This document shows positions 12,273-18,803 of a DNA stretch of 18,803 bases, piece by piece. The notes under the pieces were generated by a model that was not told where the DNA came from, made no database searches, and was given only the letters and a program-made list of their open reading frames with translations. Numbering within the stretch: position 1 is the stretch's first letter; each line of letters opens with the position of its first letter. Both the position numbers and the translations under genes were made by a program. Origin of the DNA: an uncultured Oscillospiraceae bacterium (lineage in GTDB: Bacteria > Bacillota > Clostridia > Oscillospirales > Acutalibacteraceae); contig USDZ01000013.1 in the NCBI GenBank assembly GCA_900553525.1, positions 1-18,803 on the forward strand, written 5' to 3'.

Positions 12273-15209
12273 TCAACCGAACACCGCCTCAATTTCCTCG
12301 TCGGTCAGGGCGAGGATCGAGCGGAGCTGTGCGCTCGAGCGTACTTCCTTTTCCAGAATCTCCTGACGTTTCCGCACAAAATTCCGCAGTCCTTCCACCC
12401 GCGAGGCCCAGGCACTGGACACCCCGCCCCATTTGTCCAGATCCCGCCCGATTTCCGGGCGAAGCTGTTCCTCGAACCGGTCGATGTGCGCGATGAGATT
12501 GTCGGCGGTGAAAACATTTTGCATCAGATACGCCATCCGGTCAATGAAGGTGGCGCGAAAATCGGCATTTTTGAGCAGACCATTGACCAGCGCGGTGCTT
12601 AAGGAATGGCCCGTTCCTGTCCCGGCTGGGTTGAGAATATGAAAAAAACCATAGGTCTCCGTGGTGTTTTGAAATCCCAAATCCACGTCATACACGATCC
12701 AATGAAAGCGTCCTCCGTCGTAATCGGGAGAGCGAAAAAATCGGATGTTGCCGCTGTCTTGGTTGCCGCAGTAGGCCTCGCTGATCAGATAGTCGCAATA
12801 GCTTTCCACGTTCATCCGCTCGGTCACGTACCGATAGTTGCCGGGGTCGGCCATATCGTGGGTTTTGACAAAATTGAGGAGTTCCAGATAGGCCGTGTCG
12901 CTGCCCGCATTGACGGTCTTGTTCCCCTGAAGCAGATCCACGGTATCGGCATCCACCTCACAGTGGGAGGCGACATAATCCGCGTTGAGGCGTTCCCGGA
13001 GATACCGCACGCCGTAATATTCACCGTTGAGATACATCACGACCGGTCGGTAGGCCTGAACAAACCCGATCCCGGCGTCGTCGAGCACGCTGGTGAACAT
13101 CGCGTCCTTCATCACGGTCAGGAGGCGGTCCTGCCCGGAGGTGCGAAGGATCAGATTGTCGTATTCCTCGAAATCCCGACTTTCAAACACCGGGTATTCG
13201 AGGGAGGATACCCCGTAACAATCCCGGAAGTTGAGCGCCAGGGATTTCTTTTCATAAATCCGGGACATGCCGCCGAACACTTTAAGGCCGCAGTCGACCG
13301 AAAAGCCCGGGTCACTCCCGCCCGGTCCGCCCTTGGACAGCAGTTCCACATGGGCGTACCGTTCCCAATCCTGAAAGAAGTTGGCACCGTTGTAGGGATA
13401 GACATTCGAGCCCTTGCCCAGAACCAGGATGCCGGTGTCGTAACTGAACAGGCCGTCGGGGTCAGAGGTGACGCTGACCACATCGAGGGTGTGATTCTCC
13501 CCTATGATATAAGAAAAAGTGGAACAGGCGCTGGGAACGGCGCCGGGTTCCAGCGAAACCGCCCGCAGGGAGGCGGATTGATCCAGCAGGATAGGACCGG
13601 TATAGGGTGTACTCGACGCGGTGGGCACCGAGCCGTCGAGAGTGTAATACACATGTTCCCCCAGCAGCGTGACTTCCAGAGGTCCGGATGCATACACCCC
13701 CGCCGGGGTTGCCGTTCCGGGCGGAGAGGAGAGGCGGCGCAGCCCCCCCGAATTGGCCGCGCCAGGGGTGGGAGTAGAGAAGTAGAAAAGCCCCGGTTCT
13801 CCCTCCATCCGGCCACGGCTGACGTTCATGGCAAGTCCGGTGTAGCATATGCCGTCGAGCAGTTTTTCGCCCGCATCGTATAAATATACCGCGCCGTCGC
13901 CGTTGAGACGGAAGTTTGTCTGACGGTTCCGGGCGTTGGGGAGATCGGCCTCGTTGCAATAAAACACCACACGGCCGTCCGCCGGAAGAGTGATGTCGGG
14001 CAGGGGAAACAAACCGGGCAGTTCCGGATCGTTGGACAAAAACAGACCGTTCAGGCTCACCGGCTCATCCGACACATTTTGCAGTTCCACCCAGTCGCTG
14101 CGGTCAACAGCGCCAAACTTGGTGTTGCGGGACATGACCTCCGTGATGCGCACGGGACTCGGGCGCTTGGCGTCCAGAGCCGCCGTGTAGGCAGCCGCGC
14201 CCTCGTCGGTATTGGGTTGTCCCGGGGAGGGAGCCCCCACCGCCCAAGCTTCGTCGGAGTCCCGCAGCAGCGCGGCATCGGCCGCCAAGCCGTTGATCTC
14301 CACCTGATCGACCAGCACGCCCGACGGAGAAGACAGATAGAGGACATCGCTCGACCGATTGATTCGGAAGGGCGCGTGGAGTTCTTCCGGATCGGCGGAA
14401 TGCCCCTTGCCCGAAGCGAAAACCAGAACGGTTTCTCCCGGGGCCAGGGTGATTTCCGGGAAACGCCATTTCAGCGGTTCTTCCGGATCGTTGGTCAGGC
14501 CATAGCCGGTGAGGACGGCCGGTGCATCCGACCGATTGACCACCTCGACATAATCGGGATAGGTGCCGTCGGCGTCCGGCAGGGTAACGGTATTTTGAGC
14601 CATGATTTCGTTAAGAACCAGGGCATCGGATGTCCCGATCCGGGTAGCGCGGTAAGCGGCATAGCCTTCCTCGGTATTGGGATATCCCGGCGTGCTGTGC
14701 GGGGCCTCGCTATACCCGGAACCGGTCCGAACCGCCGAGACGTTTGTCTGCAACGGGATGGTGACGGCAGAATCCTCTATTTTGCCCGAGGCGTCCTTGA
14801 GTGTGAGGGTCTCGCCGCCCGCCGCTTTCAGCCGGAAGGCCGCGTGCAGAGGTTCTTTGCCGTCTCCGTCGCAGAAAACGACCAGGTATTCGTCCGCCGC
14901 CAGGGTATAGGACGGCAGCAGCCAGGTCGTGTTGCCGTCGGACAGCGCCCAGCCGTCCAAGGACACACCGGAGCCGGTGGTGTTGTGAAGTTCCACCCAA
15001 TCGTGGAAAAGACCGTTTTCATCTGGATAGGCGGCGCTGTTGCTGGTCATGTATTCGGAGATTTCCACACGCGCCGTATAAACACCGCCTCCCGCCTCAA
15101 TCGCGGGGCCGGAAGAGAAAACCGTGCCCAAAACAAACAGCAGAACAAAACCGGCAAGAGAACCGGCGATCAGAGCCAGACGGCCGCGGGAGGAGGGGAG
15201 GGCAGGCAT
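12273..15209 (-). CDS. Secreted multidomain CotH kinase-family protein with lamin-tail domains
   Basis: A 978-residue protein. A membrane anchor or signal lies at about residues 11-32. Three lamin-tail-like domains follow, at about 46-150, 197-305 and 352-455. Each opens with a hydrophobic/E/M block (VEISEYMTSN, LVLNEIMAQN, VRITEVMSRN) and then D-W/Y-V-E-x-x-N. A chitobiase C-terminal-type repeat spans about 500-570 (YYTLDGSVPTASSTPYTGPI). The CotH kinase-like domain covers about 590-955, with YLNGEYYGVRYLRERL (726-741) and the metal-binding YDVDLGF (840-846). Bacillus CotH phosphorylates spore coat proteins; whether this one is active or spore-linked is unknown. The ATG at 15209 has AAAGGAG 9 bases upstream. 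First gene of the CotH-VTC-DUF4956 operon. Confidence 0.92.
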   Translation of the reverse strand: MPALPSSRGRLALIAGSLAGFVLLFVLGTVFSSGPAIEAGGGVYTARVEISEYMTSNSAAYPDENGLFHDWVELHNTTGSGVSLDGWALSDGNTTWLLPSYTLAADEYLVVFCDGDGKEPLHAAFRLKAAGGETLTLKDASGKIEDSAVTIPLQTNVSAVRTGSGYSEAPHSTPGYPNTEEGYAAYRATRIGTSDALVLNEIMAQNTVTLPDADGTYPDYVEVVNRSDAPAVLTGYGLTNDPEEPLKWRFPEITLAPGETVLVFASGKGHSADPEELHAPFRINRSSDVLYLSSPSGVLVDQVEINGLAADAALLRDSDEAWAVGAPSPGQPNTDEGAAAYTAALDAKRPSPVRITEVMSRNTKFGAVDRSDWVELQNVSDEPVSLNGLFLSNDPELPGLFPLPDITLPADGRVVFYCNEADLPNARNRQTNFRLNGDGAVYLYDAGEKLLDGICYTGLAMNVSRGRMEGEPGLFYFSTPTPGAANSGGLRRLSSPPGTATPAGVYASGPLEVTLLGEHVYYTLDGSVPTASSTPYTGPILLDQSASLRAVSLEPGAVPSACSTFSYIIGENHTLDVVSVTSDPDGLFSYDTGILVLGKGSNVYPYNGANFFQDWERYAHVELLSKGGPGGSDPGFSVDCGLKVFGGMSRIYEKKSLALNFRDCYGVSSLEYPVFESRDFEEYDNLILRTSGQDRLLTVMKDAMFTSVLDDAGIGFVQAYRPVVMYLNGEYYGVRYLRERLNADYVASHCEVDADTVDLLQGNKTVNAGSDTAYLELLNFVKTHDMADPGNYRYVTERMNVESYCDYLISEAYCGNQDSGNIRFFRSPDYDGGRFHWIVYDVDLGFQNTTETYGFFHILNPAGTGTGHSLSTALVNGLLKNADFRATFIDRMAYLMQNVFTADNLIAHIDRFEEQLRPEIGRDLDKWGGVSSAWASRVEGLRNFVRKRQEILEKEVRSSAQLRSILALTDEEIEAVFG

Positions 15210-15439
15210 GAGGGCATTCTCCTTTGCACATAACATACTTGGTTGGGGGTAAAAAGCGGAAATACGGCGGGATACCATACCAAGGACAGGCCCCGGATTC
15301 ATGGTATGCCGGGATTCGCCCCGGTATGCCGGATGCGGAAGGAATGACGCCGGATCCGACGTTCCATCGGCAGATTCGACGGATTTCGCGGATGAGAGCT
15401 CAAAATCTAAAATGTCGACCGTTTCTCACATATGCATTC

Positions 15440-15448
15440 AGTATAGCA
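15440..15448 (-). promoter_or_regulatory. Extended -10 promoter of the CotH operon, with a long leader
   Basis: On the minus strand TGC-TATACT (-10 at 15440-15445) has no convincing -35 at 16-18 bases. If it is used, the leader to the ATG at 15209 is about 225 bases. The leader contains two copies of CCGGCATACC (near 15310 and 15330) and no recognisable riboswitch. Confidence 0.45.
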
Positions 15449-15920
15449 TAGAAAAAGATGTTCTGCTACCGGAAAATTACAGTTATATTCCACAAAATGT
15501 CCGGAAGAATTTATAAGGGCAATCCATGCCGGTGAATAAACGGCGCCATGATTATAAAACGTGCATGGCGGCCAAACTTCCGCTCGGGACCGGATGCCGC
15601 CGAATCTCTTTTTATCCGGTCGGCAAGGGCGTTCAAGGAGCGCAACGACCGAAGGAGTGTGAATAATCGGCCCGGCTATCCGCCTTAGAATCGAGCGTGG
15701 CCGGAGATGACGGCACTCTCCAGAATACGGTCACGGCCCTGCGGCACGCGGGAAACGATCCGGGATCCGGCCCAGGGCAAATACACAAAGGCGCTCTGGC
15801 CGTCCCGACCGGTAGAAGGTGGGTGCCGATCCGGCGCAAGGCCAACCATGGGCCAACCGCACCGTGCCCCCCGAACACGGACGAACGCCCCGGACCCATA
15901 TGGATCCGGGGCGTTCTGTG
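15446..15920. other. Intergenic stretch between the CotH operon and tRNA-Thr
   Basis: No gene is convincing here. Inverted repeats include CGCCATG/CATGGCG (15544-15550 and 15564-15570, flanking a minus-strand TATAAT) and GACCGGAT/ATCCGGTC (15588-15595 and 15614-15621). A 46-codon open frame on the plus strand (15526-15666) has only a weak AAGGG before its ATG and no promoter, so it is not called. I checked by eye for signal recognition particle RNA, RNase P and tmRNA core motifs and saw none. Confidence 0.6.
15883..15916 (-). terminator. Terminator-like hairpin just downstream of tRNA-Thr
   Basis: A perfect 12-bp stem, GAACGCCCCGGA / TCCGGGGCGTTC, with a 10-base loop begins 4 bases beyond the tRNA 3' end. 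No T run follows on either strand, so it may aid termination or 3' processing only weakly, or need Rho. Confidence 0.5.
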
Positions 15921-15996
15921 TGGAGCTGGTGAGCGGACTTGAACCGCTGACCTGCTGATTACGAATCAGCTGCTCTACCGACTGAGCCACACCAGC
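15921..15996 (-). tRNA. tRNA-Thr (anticodon CGT)
   Basis: A 76-base cloverleaf on the minus strand. The 7-bp acceptor stem is GCTGGTG / CACCAGC with discriminator T and an encoded CCA end. The D arm contains GGCTCAGTCGGTAGAGC. The anticodon stem GCTGA / TCAGC closes the loop TTCGTAA, giving anticodon CGT, which reads ACG. The T arm contains GGTTCAAGTCC. It is transcribed alone from a strong promoter at 16117-16146. Confidence 0.97.
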
Positions 15997-16116
15997 ATGG
16001 AAGGACAGGGCCGGGAAACGGAAGCATCCCAAACGACCGTGTCGCCAAAGCCAATTCCGGTATAACCGGTAGGCGCATCCCTTGAAGCGAGGTTTCCCCG
16101 CCGGATGAACGGCACT

Positions 16117-16146
16117 ATTATAGCAAAGCCATTCTCTGTTCGTCAA
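16117..16146 (-). promoter_or_regulatory. Strong promoter of tRNA-Thr
   Basis: On the minus strand -35 TTGACG (16141-16146) and -10 TATAAT (16117-16122) are separated by 18 bases, with an extended TGC before the -10. Transcription should start near 16110, leaving a 5' leader of about 114 bases before the tRNA that must be removed by RNase P. Confidence 0.8.
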
Positions 16147-16209
16147 GTCTCCCGGCCAATTTTCTCAAAATTCTCCATTCGCTGCGACGGGGGTGCAGGC
16201 ATCAGCTTC

Positions 16210-16226
16210 TGTGAACATTTATCACA
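16210..16226. promoter_or_regulatory. Inverted repeat upstream of the XRE regulator
   Basis: TGTGAACATTTATCACA has 5-base arms TGTGA / TCACA around a 7-base centre. It lies about 39 bases upstream of the -10 box of the XRE gene, between the divergent tRNA and regulator promoters. It may be an operator; the spacing is one base longer than a CRP site. Confidence 0.4.
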
Positions 16227-16261
16227 TGTCAAAAAGCGGTAATGAAATTTTGATCCGCAGA

Positions 16262-16270
16262 TGGTATACT
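16262..16270 (+). promoter_or_regulatory. Extended -10 promoter of the XRE regulator
   Basis: TGG precedes TATACT (16265-16270). No clear -35 is seen at 17 bases. Transcription should start near 16277, leaving a leader of about 17 bases that holds GAGGGG before the ATG at 16294. Confidence 0.55.
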
Positions 16271-16293
16271 GAACCTACAAGCGAGGGGATAGT

Positions 16294-16719
16294 ATGCACG
16301 CAAACAAGATGAAGCGCTCCGTTTTTGCCCATCGATTGCGCATGCTGAGAAAGCAGACGGGCGTCACTCAAAAGGAAATCGCCCAAAGCCTGAATATTGA
16401 CCGCTCCACTTATGCGTATTATGAAACGGACAAGACAAACCCGGATCTCAACACACTCCGCCGGATGGCGAATATTTTCCATGTCAGCACCGATTATCTG
16501 CTGGGCATAGACATGCCCTCGGCCCACGCGGCTCCGCTCCGGGACCGCGGCCCGGAAGCGCCCACGGTGTCGGAGGGGACCCTGTCCGCCCTCCCGGAAG
16601 ATGAACGGGTCTTTATTCTGCTCTACCGCCAGCTGGATACGAAACAAAAGGAGAACCTGGTTCGTTTTGTCATGGAAGCGATCAACCGGGAACTGCCCAG
16701 TGAGGCGGATCCCGGTTAG
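16294..16719 (+). CDS. XRE-family helix-turn-helix transcriptional regulator
   Basis: A 141-residue DNA-binding protein. The Cro/C1-type helix-turn-helix covers about residues 11-66: an RLRMLRKQTGVTQKEIAQ first half, the NIDRSTYAYYETDKTNPD recognition part, and the common ending LRRMANIFHVSTDYLLG. The remaining 70 residues are a charged, probably helical tail (LPEDERVFILLYRQLDTKQKENL) that may dimerise; no metal, peptidase or ligand domain is visible. GAGGGG lies 5-6 bases before the ATG. The gene stands alone between its promoter and a terminator, so its target is not shown by context. Autoregulation through the upstream inverted repeat is possible. Confidence 0.93.
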   Translation: MHANKMKRSVFAHRLRMLRKQTGVTQKEIAQSLNIDRSTYAYYETDKTNPDLNTLRRMANIFHVSTDYLLGIDMPSAHAAPLRDRGPEAPTVSEGTLSALPEDERVFILLYRQLDTKQKENLVRFVMEAINRELPSEADPG

Positions 16720-16753
16720 TTCCGGCTCCGAACCAATCGAGCGCTACGGCAGG

Positions 16754-16785
16754 CGGCGCCGCTTGAAGCGGCGCCGTTGTTTTGT
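16754..16785 (+). terminator. Intrinsic terminator of the XRE regulator gene
   Basis: A perfect 10-bp stem, CGGCGCCGCT / AGCGGCGCCG, with a TGA loop is followed by TTGTTTTGTT. It lies 35 bases after the stop codon at 16719. Confidence 0.85.
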
Positions 16786-16864
16786 TGCCAGGTTCCGGAT
16801 ACAGACGCCTTGTTCGATTCCGGGAAAAACCCTCACGCGATTTGGATTGGGAGGGGCTCGGGGG

Positions 16865-16906
16865 CCGGTCCGCTGCGGCGGACCGGACTTACGTGCCTTT
16901 TCTTTT
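16865..16906 (+). other. GC-rich hairpin between the XRE gene and guaB
   Basis: CCGGTCCGC (16865-16873) and GCGGACCGG (16878-16886) pair around TGCG; a T-rich stretch begins 11 bases later. It could be a second, weak terminator or part of a short untranslated RNA. The rest of 16786-16935 shows no gene. Confidence 0.4.
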
Positions 16907-16935
16907 GAGGATGCTCGAAAAATGTCGGTTTCCCC

Positions 16936-16965
16936 TTGCAGAAGAGGGGGGTTCTGTGCTACAAT
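16936..16965 (+). promoter_or_regulatory. guaB: Sigma-A-type promoter of guaB
   Basis: -35 TTGCAG (16936-16941) and -10 TACAAT (16960-16965) are separated by 18 bases, with an extended TGC before the -10. Transcription starting near 16972 gives a leader of about 47 AT-rich bases with AAGGAGGA as the ribosome binding site. No purine riboswitch or PurR-type site is recognisable. Confidence 0.7.
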
Positions 16966-17018
16966 AAAAAATAATCATTTTATAATATACTGGATGTATA
17001 AAAAGGAGGAGTAACCCC

Positions 17019-18491
17019 ATGGTGAATACCGACGCGGCCTCTAAATTTCTCAAGGAGGGCCTAACCTTCGACGATGTGCTGCTGATCCCCGCCGAATCGG
17101 ACGTTCTGCCCAAAGAGGTGTCGGTGGCCACCCGCCTGACCAGCACCATCACGCTCAACACCCCCCTGATGACCGCGGCGATGGATACCGTCACCGAGGC
17201 CCGCATGGCCATTGCCATCGCCAGAGAAGGCGGCATCGGCGTCATCCACAAGAATATGTCCATCGAGGAACAGGCCGATCAGGTCGACCGGGTCAAACGT
17301 TCGGAAAACGGCGTCATCGTCAACCCCTTCTTTTTATCACCCGACCATCTCGTGGCCGACGCCAACGAACTGATGGGCAAATACAAGATTTCGGGGGTGC
17401 CCATCTGCCGCGATGGGAAACTCGTCGGCATTCTGACCAACCGGGACATGCGGTTCCTGACCGACTTCTCTCAGCGGATCGAAGAGGTTATGACCAGGGA
17501 AAACCTGGTGACCGCTCCGGTCGGCACCACGCTCGAACAGGCGCAGGAGATCCTGCGGCGGCACCGGATTGAAAAGCTCCCCATCGTGGATGGGCAGGGT
17601 ATGCTCAAAGGGCTTATTACCATCAAAGACATTGAAAAAGCGGTTAAATACCCGAATTCCGCCCGGGACAAGGATGGGCGGCTGCTCTGTGCCGCCGCCA
17701 TCGGCGCGACGGAGGACGTGCTGGAACGGGCGGCTGAACTCGTGAAGGCCCAGGCGGACGCTCTGGTGTTGGATTCGGCCCACGGCCACAGCCGGAACAT
17801 TCTCAACGCTGTACGCCGGGTTAAGGCCGCTTTCCCGAACGTGTCCCTCATCGCGGGCAACATCGCCACTGCTGAGGCCGCCGCCGCCCTGATCGACGCG
17901 GGGGCGGACGCCATCAAGGTGGGCATCGGCCCGGGCTCCATCTGCACGACGCGCGTGGTCGCCGGTATCGGCGTGCCGCAGGTCACTGCAATATATGACG
18001 TAGCGTGCGTGGCCGCAAAGAAAGGAATACCGGTAATAGCCGACGGCGGTATAAAATATTCCGGCGACATTGTGAAAGCGCTTGCCGTTGGTGCCGATGT
18101 GGTTATGATAGGCTCGCTGTTTGCAGGATGTCATGAGTCTCCCGGCGATGTAGAAATTTATCAGGGCCGTTCGTTTAAGGTGTACCGCGGCATGGGCTCT
18201 ATAGTAGCCATGGCCCACGGCAGCAAGGACCGGTATTTTCAGGAGGACAACAAAAAACTGGTGCCCGAAGGGGTCGAGGGCCGGGTGCCCTACAAGGGGG
18301 CCCTGTCCGAAACCATCTACCAGCTCATGGGCGGCCTGCGGGCCGGAATGGGATACTGCGGCTGCGCCACCCTGGCGGCGCTCCAGGAAAAAGGCCAGTT
18401 TGTCCGCATCACCGGCGCGGGTCTCAAGGAGAGCCATCCCCACGACATTTCCATCACCAAGGAAGCGCCCAACTATTCGATCAGTCTGTAA
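17019..18491 (+). CDS. guaB: IMP dehydrogenase
   Basis: A 490-residue cytoplasmic enzyme that oxidises IMP to XMP with NAD, the committing step of guanine nucleotide synthesis. The TIM barrel is split by a pair of CBS domains at about 100-155 and 160-213. The catalytic loop is GPGSICTTR with Cys309, the NAD-side block is LDSAHGHS (251-258), the IMP-binding block is GMGS (391-394), and the flap Arg-Tyr pair is R405-Y406. The length is normal. The ATG at 17019 follows AAGGAGGA with good spacing. Oddly, codons 325-396 use ATA and GTA freely, while the rest of the gene uses no ATA that I could find. The gene is monocistronic with its own promoter and terminator. Confidence 0.97.
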   Translation: MVNTDAASKFLKEGLTFDDVLLIPAESDVLPKEVSVATRLTSTITLNTPLMTAAMDTVTEARMAIAIAREGGIGVIHKNMSIEEQADQVDRVKRSENGVIVNPFFLSPDHLVADANELMGKYKISGVPICRDGKLVGILTNRDMRFLTDFSQRIEEVMTRENLVTAPVGTTLEQAQEILRRHRIEKLPIVDGQGMLKGLITIKDIEKAVKYPNSARDKDGRLLCAAAIGATEDVLERAAELVKAQADALVLDSAHGHSRNILNAVRRVKAAFPNVSLIAGNIATAEAAAALIDAGADAIKVGIGPGSICTTRVVAGIGVPQVTAIYDVACVAAKKGIPVIADGGIKYSGDIVKALAVGADVVMIGSLFAGCHESPGDVEIYQGRSFKVYRGMGSIVAMAHGSKDRYFQEDNKKLVPEGVEGRVPYKGALSETIYQLMGGLRAGMGYCGCATLAALQEKGQFVRITGAGLKESHPHDISITKEAPNYSISL

Positions 18492-18544
18492 ATTGGGGGA
18501 CAAGCGGCCTCGCCGCCCCCGTGATAACATGTAACATGGATAGC

Positions 18545-18585
18545 AAAGGGCCTCTGCAAAGGTAAAACTTTGCAGAGGCCCTTTT
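18545..18585 (+). terminator. Strong terminator between guaB and the convergent gene
   Basis: A perfect 17-bp stem, AAAGGGCCTCTGCAAAG (18545-18561) with its complement at 18568-18584, has a GTAAAA loop and ends in TTTT. The AAA on the left arm gives a T run on the other strand too, so it may stop transcripts from both convergent genes. Confidence 0.93.
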
Positions 18586-18586
18586 C

Positions 18587-18633
18587 AGTCAGTCAAAGAA
18601 GGCGGTAGTTGGCTTAGCAGAAGCGGCCGCTTC
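18587..18633 (+). repeat. Copy B of a post-terminator repeat element
   Basis: This stretch follows the guaB terminator and resembles 10695-10740, which follows the ABC operon terminator. The two share ordered blocks (AGTC-GTCAA-GAA, GCGGT, AGCA-AAG). Both copies then run into a short GC-rich inverted repeat (here CCGCTT / AAGCGG). It may be a dispersed intergenic element of this genome. Confidence 0.45.
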
Positions 18634-18655
18634 CTTGATAAAGCGGAAGGCGGAT

Positions 18656-18803
18656 TTAAGCCGATCGCCGTTTACCCCCCTGATAAATGACGATTTCCAT
18701 CAGGGCGGACAACAGGGCGTTGTCGGTTATGAGAGCGTGGTTGACCGCGTTGACATCTTTTTCATACACACAATGCAGCGCATAGAGAGCGTAGACCCAG
18801 CCG
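18656..18803 (-). CDS. C-terminal end of an unrecognised protein (partial)
   Basis: An open frame of 48 codons enters from the right edge and ends in TAA at 18656-18658. The peptide ends GWVYALYALHCVYEKD...ALLSALMEIVIYQGGKRRSA: helical and amphipathic, with a basic tail. I do not recognise the family. It is supported by the uninterrupted frame, by GC-rich third positions like its neighbours, and by its convergent position against the guaB terminator. The alternative is a chance open frame. Confidence 0.55.
   Translation of the reverse strand, partial: GWVYALYALHCVYEKDVNAVNHALITDNALLSALMEIVIYQGGKRRSA

Noticed and set aside
12606..15233. Long plus-strand open frames (12606-13883 and 14079-15233) opposite the CotH gene
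   Set aside because: Both are shadows of the CotH reading frame without ribosome binding sites or recognisable domains.
15449..15461. GAACAT half-site near the CotH promoter on the minus strand
   Set aside because: Only one arm of a LexA box is present (GAACATCTTTTT); there is no GTTC four bases on.
15685..16146. 153-codon minus-strand open frame across the tRNA
   Set aside because: It contains the peptide produced by translating a tRNA (AQSVEQLIRNQQVSGSSP), a known annotation artefact.
16786..17018. Purine riboswitch or PurR box upstream of guaB
   Set aside because: I see no conserved purine riboswitch core and no PurR-type repeats; only a simple promoter and a GC-rich hairpin.
17337..18530. 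397-codon minus-strand open frame opposite guaB
   Set aside because: It is a shadow of guaB, with no promoter or ribosome binding site and a low-complexity H/G/R-rich product.
1..18803. CRISPR array, insertion sequence, phage or plasmid genes
   Set aside because: No regularly spaced repeats, no transposase or integrase motifs, and no terminal inverted repeats with target duplications were seen in the window.

Overview
This window is a chromosomal segment of a GC-rich anaerobic Firmicute. The best guess is class Clostridia, order Oscillospirales (Ruminococcaceae/Oscillospiraceae-like). The evidence is family content recalled from memory and has not been searched: argS next to a DUF1934 (YwiB-like) gene, a DUF6106-like membrane protein, a CotH/VTC/DUF4956 operon, the paired TIGR03916/TIGR03915 genes, purine-rich ribosome binding sites and sigma-A promoters, many of them with extended -10 boxes. 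I see no insertion sequence, phage gene or CRISPR array, so this is mostly housekeeping and conserved accessory chromosome.

Layout. (1) Positions 1-1530, minus strand: glutamate racemase (murI), a DUF1934 protein and the start of arginyl-tRNA synthetase (argS, cut by the window edge), behind one promoter. (2) 1570-3706, minus: a bifunctional NAD(P)HX epimerase/dehydratase and a small lipoprotein, closed by a strong terminator. (3) 3782-5142, minus: a two-helix membrane protein and a GNAT acetyltransferase, each with its own promoter. (4) 5210-7434, minus: a TIGR03915/DUF4130 protein and a TIGR03916 radical SAM protein, a poorly characterised putative DNA repair/modification pair. Their promoter spacer is filled by a perfect LexA-type palindrome. 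(5) 7514-10694, plus: a three-gene ABC-2 exporter operon made of a membrane-anchored accessory protein, a BcrA-type ATPase and a permease with a large extracytoplasmic insert. (6) 10891-15445, minus: an operon of a 978-residue secreted multidomain CotH kinase-like protein, a VTC-type polyphosphate polymerase domain protein and a DUF4956 membrane protein. (7) 15446-16270: a structured intergenic stretch, tRNA-Thr(CGT) on the minus strand, and a divergent XRE-family regulator. (8) 16936-18585, plus: guaB (IMP dehydrogenase) with its promoter and terminator. The window ends in the last 48 codons of an unrecognised minus-strand gene.

Most interesting points. The radical SAM/DUF4130 pair looks like a member of the SOS regulon. 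That ties an uncharacterised system to DNA damage through regulation seen directly in the sequence. The CotH-VTC-DUF4956 operon is a conserved but unexplained surface/phosphate module. guaB carries a block of about 70 codons with foreign codon usage, which suggests gene conversion or an assembly chimera. A similar element of about 46 bases follows the terminators of two unrelated operons.
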